A DNA stretch of 64,000 nucleotides. Source: Liolophura sinensis (taxonomy: Eukaryota > Mollusca > Polyplacophora > Chitonida > Chitonidae). The stretch is from assembly GCF_032854445.1 (NCBI RefSeq), contig NC_088300.1, positions 42,004,458 through 42,068,457 on the forward strand, in the 5' to 3' direction. Below, piece after piece: positions 24,818-36,500 of this stretch. The notes beneath the pieces were generated by a model that was not told the origin of the DNA, searched no databases, and saw only the letters and a program-made list of their open reading frames with translations. Made by a program: the position numbers and the translations under genes. Each line of letters begins with the position of its first letter. The first letter of the stretch is position 1.

Positions 24818-24823
24818 AATAAA
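24818..24823 (+). promoter_or_regulatory. Possible polyadenylation signal of the METTL24-like gene
   Basis: This AATAAA is the first one I see after the stop at 24487. It lies just outside the right end of the SINE. If it is used, the whole SINE is part of the 3' UTR. A weaker A-rich site near 24520-24535 could serve instead. Confidence 0.3.
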
Positions 24824-25119
24824 TTGACACTAAAGGTAACTCACATTTTGTGATTAACCAAGAGATTCAACGTGGAGAACATTCGTGCAGAACAGTATAA
24901 TTAGTACAGTGATCAGTGACCGGAACCGGAAGAATCTACTCACCTCGATCGACCAACCAGTTATACTGAACAACAGGCAGTTTTAATAAATACATCAAGT
25001 ATTAAATCGCCGGTATTAGACGGATAGCCAGTTCTTCTGGACTGATTTATTGTACATTCTTTAACGAATTCTTAACATGAGAGAAGGGAGAACGACCTAA
25101 ATCTTAGCGTTACCTGCCT

Positions 25120-26060
25120 ATAAAGCGTGGTAAACCCTAGACCCTAAACTGCTAGACCCAATTATTAGTAACAAACGGGGATTAGTGTCCAACTCTGGAA
25201 CTATGCCTAACTTCTGCAGTGATCACTGTCCGTCTTTTTGTAAACATAAAATCCACGGTGCCAAACCTACAAAAATACAAGAGGAGAGTATGGAAATACA
25301 AGGGCGTCAACTGGGATGACCATCGACAGTTACTATTTCAAACTAACTGGGCTGAGATAGCTGTAACTGATAACGTTGACGACTTGTGTTCCTCAGTATC
25401 AAACCTCATAATGCTGCTAAAACACACATTCCTAATGACTATGTCATAATAAACCCGAAAGACAAACCTTGGGTAACCACCGAGATTAAGAACGAAATAA
25501 AACTACGAAGTAAACTATACAAAAGCAAAAGGCGTTATATGCACCGCATGATCACTTTTCAAAAGCAGATAAATGATCCTTTAAGACGTATCCACCAAGA
25601 TATATTACCGCCCCCATCTCATCAGCACGGTGCCTGTTCAATCAGATTTTCGAATCACCTAACAACATACACATGCAGAAAACATCAACTTTCAGTAAAT
25701 CTTTTTATTCCCAAGCTGTCCGCGATTGAATCGCTTTACTAAAACCTACAAAAAGTATAGAAGATAATAATCAGTTCAAATCTGCACTATGCATGATGCT
25801 TAACAAGCTAATACAAGCTCCCCGTGGTACTATGTGGGAGACCGTACTTCTAATATTATTCTGTGTGGCTTAAGAAACGATTGCAGCTCGCTAAGCGACG
25901 ACCTCTACAATAACTATTTCTGACAATGTCAAAGATGTCAATGTGGCAATTCTCATGAAACAGCCGCTCATTTCCTCTTAGAATGTAGCAGACACACTGT
26001 ACCGAGACAAGCCATGTTAACACTCATACATTCTGAAAATGTACTTACATTTTTCATTAG
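25120..26060 (+). mobile_element. Wrecked LINE (CR1/Jockey-type), reverse transcriptase deleted
   Basis: The left part holds the end of an apurinic-type endonuclease ('NSGTMPNFCSDHCPSF', with the SDH motif, near 25190-25240). The endonuclease-RT linker follows ('WKYKGVNWDDHRQLL' and 'YVIINPKDKPWVTTEIKNEI'). Further right, about 25820-26030, is the C-terminal cysteine/histidine cluster ('QCQRCQCGNSHETAAHFLLE', C-x2-C-x-C-G...E-x2-H-x4-C). The catalytic RT between them is missing. Several stops and frame changes show it is dead. Assignment to the CR1/Jockey side of non-LTR elements rests on the linker and cysteine pattern and is approximate. Confidence 0.6.
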
Positions 26061-26099
26061 CAGTTTCATTAGCAGATTAGAGCCAAATATTTTTCAGTG

Positions 26100-28610
26100 T
26101 GTATATGTACAAGTGTGAGAATTTGAGAATATATATATAATTGTCGAGCAGATAAATATATATGTATATATGTATGTGAGTGCGTTTATATGTGTATAGG
26201 ATTCATTCTAAATTCAATATAGTTTTATGTTAATTATTTGATCAGTCATAAGTGTAATTTTCCATTATATCATTCCAATGTTTTCATTGTTTTACACATT
26301 CACATGTCTGCAATCTAAGTGTTGTATATTTGTTCGTATCATGCGTATATTAATTCATGAAGATCAGAAGAGATTTGGACCTGGGTATTGAATTGGGGAA
26401 TATTGCGCATAGGCTTAAATATAACCGAAGAGAAAACTAAAAATGCTCGGATCGAATTTATTACAGGGTTTCAAATAAAACTTATACCAAGTGGCGCAAC
26501 TTGGCTGGGCTACTGACTGTACATTTCTTGGGATTTAACACTAAAATTGTCACCATGAACTTTTGAAAGATTAACTTAAGGGAAAAATGAGAAACATTAG
26601 AACTAAATGTTCTTAAAATAACTGTTGTTAAATAGGCATATATTGACAATTTAAGAGTGATCTTAATGGTAGGCTTCTGTCACAACAAAGTAGTTCTGTG
26701 CGTCCTAAAAAAGTTCGTAAAACGGGCTGTGGTCAGCGTGTGACTTTGGCCAAATGATGTCTAAAATGAGTGGCATACCATCAAGTCATCGAGCCGTGAC
26801 GAGTTGGGGCTGGGATGAAACGAGGTACAAACGGACCCTGTGTGTGTGTACACGTACTGCAATTGATGCCGGTTGCACGACGTCGTAACACGCCCCTAGT
26901 AGGATCGAAGTACGGCAATTCTGTTCATAGTACGTCCTTCTCGTTTTAAGTATGTTGTCACTGCGTCTATCTACAGAACGGGATATCCCGAGAAAGCCCA
27001 TCCATTAATTCGTATAAAGACCCTAAAAGTTTCTCCAACGTCCCAAAGGTCGCACGCGGTTTGAGCCCGTTTGTCGCTTATTTTAAGAACGTAGTGAGAA
27101 CTTGTTTGGTGTGATAGGGGTATTAAATAACACTTTGACCAAAACGTTGCTTACTCACGTAATGCGCTTTGTTCCGCAACAGTACCAACACAGTATCCAA
27201 ACAGCCTAGTTGGTACCCATTAGAAAACCTGGAACGTACAAATTGGCCAACAAGCACCAGTCGCTTAAATCCATAAGTTAAGGTGTGCAACCCTCAATGG
27301 CACTATCAAAACGGCATCGGCACCGTACTGCAATCTAATCAATGTAACCTGAGGCATTAAAAGCGGGAGTTAAGTTAGTTTACAGCATTGAAGAACTGTA
27401 GCTACGGTTTAGCCCAATTTTTTTTGGCGTAGTATCGTGGTACACTCTAACAGAAGATTTTGAACGTTTCCACCTACATCCTTTGCCCACTGTAAAAAAA
27501 AATGTAGAGTGGCTATAGCAAATTAAATTTAGTTTTAGCAGTACAATAAATGGCTATGTTGGTACTCTTTCAGGTTCAATCTGTATAAATCTCCAAACTC
27601 ACCAATTGTTAAAGCCGTTCGTGTATAATGTCATCCAGTAGTAGTGTCAGAATGTCAGTTACGGAATTACTCACAAATTCATGTTCCGGATTAACGGTAC
27701 ATTATCACAGGTATATAACATTACACTTAAAATATTAATCTGTTAACTTGAACAGAAAGTCTGTTTTCAAATTGTTCTGCTGAATATAACACACATATTC
27801 TATCAATTTGAAATGAAGATTTTATCAGATTAACAGGATATTGTGTTGAATATGGCAGAATATTGCGTTATAATAACAGAATACATTCTAGTATCACCCA
27901 GGCTACAGACTTTCTGTGTATGAATGGATCGTTAAATAAGAAAACTCAAACAGGGACCTGTCAAGTGACGCCGGCTCTTTTACAGTGTCGTTTCGTTATT
28001 TCATGCTTAATTGATTTTTTTCATTGCTTCATCCTTGCTTAACTTAACACTCAGGACGTTCTCACGTAAAATGATGGGATAAGTTTTACGCTGGAGGAAA
28101 TTGTCCACTCCTGATAAGTTATTTATGATTTTTTTTCCCCTCGTGTTACCAATAGACTTCCACACCATACTAGTGGAATAGAAGTGGTGTTTCAGCGAAT
28201 GTGAGACTAGGCAATAGGCCTAAACGAGCACCGATGTCCGCTTATTTACCCTCACTAAGACTCCTCTATCAGATGGGGGAATCAGCCCATTCCCAGTTCA
28301 TACACGTCATATAGTTACTACTGTTTATAAAATATTACGCCTTATGTACGATTATTCGACGTTGAGTTGATTGATAAAGGAAATCCATGAGGGCCCGGTG
28401 GAAACTCACGAGAACCCTGCGGAAAACCACGAGAACCCGAAGAAAATGAGTGAGAACTCGAAGGAAACTACCGCACCGCACCTGGCCCGGAATATCTGGC
28501 TTCAGAAGGCCAGAGCTTCCATTGTCCAATCACGGGACAGTTCATGTCAACGTAACAACCATGACGTGTAGCTGAACGTCGTACGATACGCGTACATCAT
28601 CCTTTCTTAT
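26100..28610. other. Intergenic sequence without a supported gene
   Basis: It contains a TATATATG-rich stretch (26140-26200), a short block shared with 61497-61552 (at 27830-27883), and a stretch around 28370-28470 whose reading frame is Glu/Asn/His-rich but has no support as a gene. I see no introns or known domains. Confidence 0.4.
27830..27883 (+). repeat. Short dispersed repeat, copy 1
   Basis: About 54 bp beginning 'TAACAGGATATTGTGTTGAA' and ending 'GTTATAATAACAGA' recur at 61497-61552 with a handful of differences. Both copies are followed by unrelated sequence. The family is unknown. Confidence 0.5.
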
Positions 28611-28616
28611 TTTATT

Positions 28617-28741
28617 TTTTTTATTTGATTGGTTTTTCACGCTGTACTCAAGAATATTTCACTTATACAACGGTGGCCAACATTTTGGTTGGAGGATAGC
28701 GAGCAGAGCCCAGGGAAAACCCGATGAACCATCCGCAGGTT
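28617..28741 (-). mobile_element. SINE family A fragment, minus orientation
   Basis: Contains diverged tail and body words ('TTTGATTGGTTTTTCACGC', 'CTCAAGAATATTTCACTTAT', 'CATCCGCAGGTT') and stops before the tRNA-like head. Confidence 0.7.
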
Positions 28742-29279
28742 CATCTTTATGCTGTTAAGATTTGTATCTGCATGGGCTTTACGGAAGGCCGTGATAACAA
28801 GTTGCTGGTAAGAGATAGGTGGTGGCAGAATGAACATTGCATATTTCCTGCTGTTAGTAAAACTTTATTTGACAGGTACAGCTGAACTGATATCTCTACT
28901 TTACTCTTTTTATCTTTGAAAGACGTGCTACATTCGTCCCATCCTTCAATCCACACAATGGCAGGGCTGGATAGACCCAGAGTTGATATCGGTTTGGGCG
29001 CCTGGACCTACTTTGGTCCACGTTTTATTATATTGACAGCTGTAGATATCACTTTGTCGAATACATTGGTTCTACAACTGCAACACAAAAATACTCCATG
29101 AAGCGTGCAAGTCACTATAACAATTACGTTCATATTATATTATTTAAGATCATATTCCAGGAAAAAAATTGATAAGCAGTTTCCATAAACAGTGAAAGAG
29201 AGTTTACGTCACGTAGAAAATAGCTTATAGCTAGGAACCCTATTTTGATCTTTAAGCAAAATTTAAAGACTATGTAGTG

Positions 29280-29520
29280 CGGGTTTGGCAAGGGGTTGGC
29301 CCAGTTTCAGTTGCCACGTGGTTAGCCGAAAATTTGGCCAATTTCAGTTGCCGGGTGGTTAGTTGACGATGTGGACAAAAACAGATACCTTGTGGTTAGG
29401 CGAGGATTTCGCACGACTCGTTACGAGACGTTACGAGACGGTTAGGCCAGGATTTGGCCCATTTCATTTACCACGTGATAAGGCGAAGATTTTGCCAAGT
29501 TCAAAGAGCATGTGGTTATA
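29280..29520 (+). repeat. Degenerate tandem repeat of about 60 bp, 4 copies
   Basis: The unit is recognisable by 'TTTGGC...', 'TTTCAGTTGCC', 'CGTGGTTAG' and 'CGA.GATTT'. It recurs near 29285, 29345, 29400 and 29455 with heavy drift. A short GTTACGAGAC direct repeat lies inside (29421-29440). Confidence 0.6.
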
Positions 29521-29539
29521 GGCAATGATTTTAACATTT

Positions 29540-29915
29540 TAGGAGTGAGTGAGTGAGTGAGTGCTTGGGGTTTAACGTCGTTCTCAACAATTTTTCAGTC
29601 ATATGACGACGAAGGAATAATTAGGGTGCATGTACGTGTAATGTGCCTCCTTGTTGCAGGACGGATTTCCACCGCTCTTTTATTTAGTGCTGCTTCACTG
29701 AGACGACTTACCGAAGGCAAGTAAGACGCCCCGCCCGAGCCATTATACTGATACGGGTCAACCAGTCGTTGCACTATCCCCTTCATGTTGAACGCCAAGC
29801 GAGGAAGTTACAACTTCCTCTTTTAAAGTCTTAGGTGTGATTCGATCAAGGATTGATCCTGGATCTACCGGTCCCGAAGCGGACGCTCCACCAACTGTGC
29901 TATCCGGGCCGGTAA
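29540..29915 (-). mobile_element. SINE family B relative, minus orientation
   Basis: On the minus strand the head reads 'GGCCCGGATAGCACAGTTGG' (A-box-like) and 'GGATCAATCCTTGATCGAAT' (B-box-like). The body includes 'TTAAAAGAGGAAGTT' and 'GGGGATAGTGCAACGACTGG', which recur in the 42070-42375 element. The tail side reads GTTTAACGTCGTTCTCAA. A GTGAGTGAGTGAGTGA run borders it. The predicted short proteins here are by-products. Confidence 0.65.
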
Positions 29916-29999
29916 ACATTTTAGGAAGAGGCGTGGAAGATTTGCGATAAATCTGTACCCCATTCAATAAGCCAAAAATCAGACTAAATCTTAGCCTGC

Positions 30000-31080
30000 A
30001 ACTGGAAAGTGACTGAATTAGTGTGCATGGTAGCAGGAACGTGTTGTATTAGATTAGTCTTAAGACTAGATTAGGCCAGATGTTTACTAACATCGATAAA
30101 GTATCCCAAAAGCCGTTTAAAAAGCGTACCTTTCTGTTTATTGTGATATTGCACCACCGAGATACTGTTATTCAATGTAACCAGAATCGTGGCCATGGTG
30201 ACAATCGAAAGCGTCGCCATCCTGCAGCATGATTAAAGCTGCTTTGAGAGTTACCTAGCACATCAGAAAAAAATGTCGGCGACTGTTTCCACTCTTCTTC
30301 CTAAATAACTCAGATTATGTCATTTGTTGTTTTTTCCAACCGATACGGCGTGAAAAGCAACTCTATAATGCAGTTTATATGGTAAAGAAACATAAGCCTA
30401 AAATGAAATCGTTTTGGAGGAATTTTGTATGTCTCAAAATTATCCCTCTATGTTAAGTCTCTTTCCCTACTGGGTTTATCGTAAGCAGAATGCCAATCGG
30501 ATGTTTCCAAGGCAGCGTGGGTCCGAGATTCTGTGGTATGGCTGACAGTGGCACGCTCGGCTCCCAACCTCGACATATATATTGCAAAGTTCATTAGGGT
30601 TTTTAATTTCATTAGGATTTTTAAAAAGAGCGTGCTCTGACGTTGGTTTCTGGATATCCTTGAGCGAATAATATTTTACCAAACCTTACGTCAGATGAAT
30701 GACGTATTGCTTTATGTCTTACTCTCCCCTGAAGGACACGTCACAAACAACTGACCTATCCAAGATATGACACATCAGTCGACTCCGCGCATAAACGTTC
30801 TGAGCCAAACCTTGCCCAACCCGCATTGGTCTCGTTGGGGAAATATTAGAGTGTTTCTGTGAACTGTTACTTTACATATTACTGTGTAAAGTGATAAATT
30901 AAATTTAGCTAATTAAAGTTTTCTAGCATGACATTCCCAGCATTATGGAGCAAGCAGAATACTGAATATGAATTCGGACATAATGTAGCGTGCTCGCTTC
31001 GGTAGTAAAACCTATTAAGACTATTTATGAGTTTGTTATTTTGCTACCGTTTCACGCGCAGACTTATGAACATGTACTTA
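30000..31080. other. Intergenic sequence with nothing recognised
   Basis: No gene, array or repeat family identified. Confidence 0.4.
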
Positions 31081-31087
31081 CAGTAGA

Positions 31088-31309
31088 TTACTGGTAACAT
31101 TCGACCGTGCCCCCACACACTAACTCATTCTCATAGCAAATACAACCCAGTGTACAGTTAGTTTCCTCGTCGGTCTGCGAAAATTCGTCCTCCGGACTGC
31201 AGCCTCTTGTTGTGAAAGCAGGCAGCGTGGTTTGAGGCCATGATGGAGGTTCTTCTGCTCCCAGGAGCACGGCTCCCGTAAGAACCAACAGGATCCACTG
31301 TGACAACAT
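31088..31309 (-). CDS. Small secreted six-cysteine peptide, 73 aa, single exon
   Basis: ATG at 31309-31307 in a fair start context (A at -3), stop TAA at 31090-31088. Residues 1-18 ('MLSQWILLVLTGAVLLGA') are a clear signal peptide. The mature part is acidic and Pro/Thr-containing, then carries six cysteines spaced C-x14-C-x3-C-x-C-x6-C-x5-C ('CTLGCICYENELVCGG'). The C-x3-C-x-C...C pattern is like the second half of VWC or pacifastin-type domains, which are extracellular binding or protease-inhibitor modules, but it is too short for a firm call. A TATATATA at 31415-31422 could be its TATA box. No homologue is recognised, and expression is not shown. It could also be the first coding exon of a longer gene whose frame I cannot follow. 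Confidence 0.45.
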   Translation of the reverse strand: MLSQWILLVLTGAVLLGAEEPPSWPQTTLPAFTTRGCSPEDEFSQTDEETNCTLGCICYENELVCGGTVECYQ

Positions 31310-31449
31310 GGTGCGGTGTCGGTAGAACTAGTAAGAACTGGGGTCGCTGTCCGCACTAACGGCCTCTTACTGTTACTACTTCATTGAACCACGGTGCCAG
31401 ATGGTAACTTACAATATATATATTCACATAAGCTCAACAGACACTGAGT

Positions 31450-32530
31450 AAATAAAACCATGATATCAGTCGGATTTATTAATATTTCAGTTTGAAAATA
31501 CCACTGTTCTTATTTGATCTGTTTGACGACAAGCGTTTGATAAAGACTTCCTCTGAAGGTGGTTTAAGTACACATTTCAATCTCAGCAATAGTACGTCGG
31601 ATCGAATCGGAATATCGAAAATCTGCCGTAATAAAGAACGCCATCGATTCTGGGAGCATAATTAATTCGCGTGTCCCGAACGCTCTCGAGTAAATTAAAT
31701 TTACATTCGGAATCCAGATTAACATGCATGTATTAGCTTTATTTGATGACCTTGAGTCTGAGATATGTTAGACTGCATCATGGTAATATGTAACATTTCT
31801 ATCAAAACATGTTTCGTGGTAACTTTACCAAAAGCCGTTTTGAAGACAGGAAACGGAACAAGACAGAGCGGTATGGGATAAGCAAGCAGAGAGACAGACT
31901 ACCATGCTGACAGGTTTTTTCGAAAAATGCAAAAAAGCAGACTATTGCACTGCACAATGCCAACATTTATTTATTTATTTACATTATTGCTTTACGCCAT
32001 ACACAAGAATTTTTCAATAAACGGTGGCGGTTAACTTTATGTGTGTGGGAAACCTTCGTAAACCACTGACATTTGGCATGTTACTGAAGAGCTTTCTCAC
32101 AAGTGACGTGCAAATATCCACACCTTATTGGTGGAAGACCAATGGTTTTCAGCGAATGTTAGTCCATGGAGGTCACACAAGCAGTGACATCGCGTAATGT
32201 CAACATGAACGTTATGTGTTACAACAATTTTCAGTTTACTATGTAAAACCGTTCAAGTGGTAGAACCGCTTCTCAGATATTCATTGTGAACAGTAAATTC
32301 TCCATTGAATTGACTTACTACATATTTTCTACGCCATGGCCTCATTCAGTAGAAGTCATTACCGGACCCATTAACTAGTACTATTTCCCTCAGAATACCT
32401 GCAACTTTGTAGGGTGCTTAATATGAATATCTTTGACATATCGCCACACTCAAAGAATATTTCATTTATACAACCACCATTTCATTAGATCGATTCTTTC
32501 GCTAATTGCTAATCAAACTGGTGAGGGTCG
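31450..32530. other. Intergenic sequence with a diverged SINE piece
   Basis: About 31968-32075 resembles a strongly drifted family A SINE tail in minus orientation ('TTATTGCTTTACGCCATACA', 'AAGAATTTTTCAATAAACGG'). Beyond it are words also found near 16130 and 28150. No gene is seen. Confidence 0.45.
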
Positions 32531-32539
32531 GTTTAGGTT

Positions 32540-32900
32540 GTCTAGCCGGATATATAGTAATGTCCAGCAGCTCCTAATAAGCTACCAGTTCTGATTTTCT
32601 TTCCTTTCCTTACCGTTTAACATTGCTTTCAACATCATGTGGCAACCACACGACGGTCGTCGCAGACATCTGCATGTATTGTGTGCTACCTCACTGGAAT
32701 GCCATGTCAAAGACACCAGACCCAATATCCTGCTAATCAACGTATTCGGAGACTTGGGCCGCCTAGGTTTACTGTTATTCTGGGCATCTGACGAGTGGAG
32801 TACTGCTTGCCGATTTTGTGGTTTTAAGTTAAATAACCTCATTCTGGGTTGAACCCACACTTCTGTGGGGAACGGCTCTTCCTTTTGAGATGACTCTATA
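32540..32900 (-). mobile_element. Old SINE family B copy
   Basis: Diverged element with the family B words 'GGAATGCCATGTCAAAGACA' and 'CACCAGACCCAATATCC', and a possible tRNA-like end near 32850-32880 ('GGGTTGAACCCACAC', B-box-like palindrome). The open frames on both strands derive from it. Confidence 0.45.
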
Positions 32901-33286
32901 CCATCTCTACCAGTCGATTATCACACAGCAGTTCTTACTCTGAGAGACAAGTGAGAAGGTTCATGTACCAGGAGTACCAGTTTGATCTCTGATGAGGTAT
33001 GTTCTGACGACATAATGCTTTATAATAAGAGTGAGGACAAAAGTTTTAGGCAGGTACATGTAGTAAGTGAATGGATGCGTGATAAAATATTGTCCTGTAA
33101 AATGTTAGCAGAAAAGATCTGATTCTAAGCTTGCCAAGACCAAATCGAACTTTAAAAAAAACAAACAAAAACATGAAAATAAAATTAGTATATCCATAGA
33201 TATTGTTCAAGTATCAAGCATCAAACAAAATAACTACACAATTTATATTATAAGACAGAAGCAGCAGCATTAAGGAGCAATGATTA

Positions 33287-33292
33287 TTTATT
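33287..33292 (-). promoter_or_regulatory. Polyadenylation signal of BDP1
   Basis: AATAAA on the minus strand about 217 bases after the BDP1 stop codon. It is the first canonical signal downstream and implies a compact 3' UTR. Confidence 0.5.
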
Positions 33293-33508
33293 GCTGAGGT
33301 AAAAACTTTCAAAAAGTACTCTTCAGGCAATGATACATGCACTATGTCAAATAAATTAAATCTTCCTCATGATTTCATGGTATTCATGATGATTTCATTT
33401 CAAACCATGATTTTATCTGGAAAACATAAGATGGCCAGAAACTTGACCTGGTTGTAACAGAGTTGTGGAGCAAATCTCTGAGGTAGTTAGAACATAGGCA
33501 GTAGAGTT

Positions 33509-36500
33509 TCACTCTCTCAGGGCCTCTATAACAGCATGTTCCAGACTGGTCACTGTCTCTGATGTAGACACAGTCTCCTCTGCACACACAATTGGCAGTG
33601 CATCCTCAGCACTTGGCTGAGCCTCCTCATCCACAACACCTGATTCCTGCTGGGGCATCACTAACATACTGGATACCTCCCCATCAGACGCTGATCCCCG
33701 GGGAGACACTGAGTACACATGGGGGTTAGTCCTTGGGGAAGTGAGTGGAGAGGCTGGCCACTCTGGACTCCTGTGTGAGCTGGGGGACAGCATGTACACA
33801 TGTATGACAGTGCCCTGCCCCGCAGAGTCCGCACCCTTCTGGGTGACCAGCACTAACTGACTCCCCCCAACACTAGGAATGTTATGAACAGTCTGAATCT
33901 GTACAGGATCAGCTCTCCTCCCTTCAGGGGTCTGGCTTCCCGTAGACTTCACTGAGACGCTTGTTCTATTGTCCGCCTGTGTGATGACACCGGGGTCTTT
34001 CTTCTGCCTTTTTCTGGCAGCTGCCGCTACTGCCTGCTCCTCTGCTGTATAAAAGCTGGTTCTCTTAGGGACGCGTCCTGACCGTGTGGTCTGACACATA
34101 TTCTCCAGAACCCGGGATGTATCCTCCTCATCACTGGAGCTACCAGCATCTTTCTTGGCGATGGTTCTGAACTCCTCATTGTCCTCATCATCATCCTCCA
34201 GGTCTACGGGCACACACGGGCCTTCTAGTACCACCGCACCACCAGGTTCTCTTCATGGCAAGAACAATGAAAAACAAGGTTAGCATAAACTTAATAATGA
34301 TAAAAGAGTTCCAGTGAATACACTTTGGATTCTTTGGTGATGTCATTAGGGGACATGGCGAAAGGTGCTAATGCTTAACATTTCCACTTAGAGCAAGCAC
34401 GACTCGGTCTTCTCATTTTCTTAGAAGAAGGAAGTAAAGTTAGACGTGATTTACCCAGACATTTTTTTTTTTTTTCAGATCGAGAGCTCACCTAGTGATT
34501 AATAGATCAGGACTAGATTCGAAAGAGATGCTTGCAATTTCACAGCACAAGGAAAATACTATTGTTAACTGACTTACAAAATGATCGTTGCGTTGACCTG
34601 TTCTGACCTACAGTGTTATTGACATGATCCTTAGACTGATCTGTTCTGATCTGATGAACCAGACCATAGTAACAGCACTGTAAGCTGTACGTCACCATTA
34701 CAGTTACATGCTAGTATAACAGTACAGACAGCTACATGAATCCAACACCAGCTGTGATCTGACCAAAGAGGACATCAGACTGACCATCTGATGAACCAGA
34801 CCATAGTAACAGCACTGTAAGCTGTACATCACCATTACAGTTACATGCTAGTATAACAGTACAGACGGCTTTGTGAATCAAACACCAGCTGTGATCTGAC
34901 CAAAGAGGACATCAGACTGACCATCTGATGAAACAGACCATAGTAACAGCACTGTAAGCTGTACATCACCATTACAGTTACATGCTAGTATAACAGTACA
35001 GACGGCTTTGTGAATCCAACACCAGCTGTGATCTGACCAAAGAGGACATCAGACTGACCATCTGATGAACCAGACCATAGTAACAGCACTGTAAGCTGTA
35101 CGTCACCATTACAGTTACATGCTAGTATAACAGTACAGACGGCTTTGTGAATCCAACACCAGCTGTGATCTGACCAAAGAGGACATCAGACTGACCATCT
35201 GATGAACCAGACCATAGTAACAGCACTGTAAGCTGTACCTCACCATTACAGTTACATGCTAGTATAACAGTACAGACAGCTACATGAATCCAACACCAGC
35301 TGTGATCTGACCAAAGAGGACATCAGACTGACCATCTGATGAACCAGACCATAGTAACAGCACTGTAAGCTGTACATCACCATTACAGTTACATGCTAGT
35401 ATAACAGTACAGACAGCTACATGAATCCAACACCAGCTGTGATCTGACCAAAGAGGACATCAGACTGACCATCTGATGAACCAGACCATAGTAACAGCAC
35501 TGTAAGCTGTACATCACCATTACAGTTACATGCTAGTATAACAGTACAGACAGCTACATGAATCCAACACCAGCTGTGATCTGATCAAAGAGGACATCAG
35601 ACTGACCATCTGATGAAACAGACCATAGTAACAGCACTGTAAGCTGTACGTCACCATTACAGTTACATGCTAGTATAACAGTACTGACAGCTACATGAAT
35701 CCAACACCAGCTGTGATCTGACCAAAGAGGACATCAGACTGACCATCTGATGAACCAGACCATAGTAACAGCACTGTAAGCTGTACGTCACCATTACAGT
35801 TACATGCTAGTATAACAGTACAGACAGCTACATGAATCCAACACCAGCTGTGATCTGACCAAAGAGGACATCAGACTGACCTGTTCTGATCTGATGAAAC
35901 AGACCATAGTAACAACACTGTAAGCTGTACGTCACCATTACAGTTACATGCTAGTATAACAGTACAGACAGCTACATGAATCCAACACCAGCTGTGATCT
36001 GACCAAAGAGGACATCAGACTGACCATCTGATGAACCAGACCATAGTAACAGCACTGTAAGCTGTACGTCACCATTACAGTTACATGCTAGTATAACAGT
36101 ACAGACAGCTACATGAATCCAACACCAGCTGTGATCTGACCAAAGAGGACATCAGACTGACCATCTGATGAACCAGACCATAGTAACAGCACTGTAAGCT
36201 GTACATCACCATTACAGTTACATGCTAGTATAACAGTACAGACAGCTACATGAATCCAACACCAGCTGTGATCTGACCAAAGAGGACATCAGACTGACCA
36301 TCTGATGAACCAGACCATAGTAACAGCACTGTAAGCTGTACATCACCATTACAGTTACATGCTAGTATAACAGTACAGACAGCTTCGTGTATCCAACACC
36401 AGCTGTGATCTGACCAAAGAGGACATCAGACTGACCATCTGATGAACCAGACCATAGTAACAGCACTGTAAGCTGTACATCACCATTACAGTTACATGCT

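Noticed and set aside
24556-24819. Overlapping short proteins on both strands near 24.6 kb, also near 42.4, 51.7, 53.1 and 53.7 kb
   Set aside because: All are translations of SINE family A and recur with each copy.
28371-28571. Frame with repeated 'HEN/NPAENHENP' residues
   Set aside because: Short, low complexity, no start context or homologue; it may derive from an old repeat.
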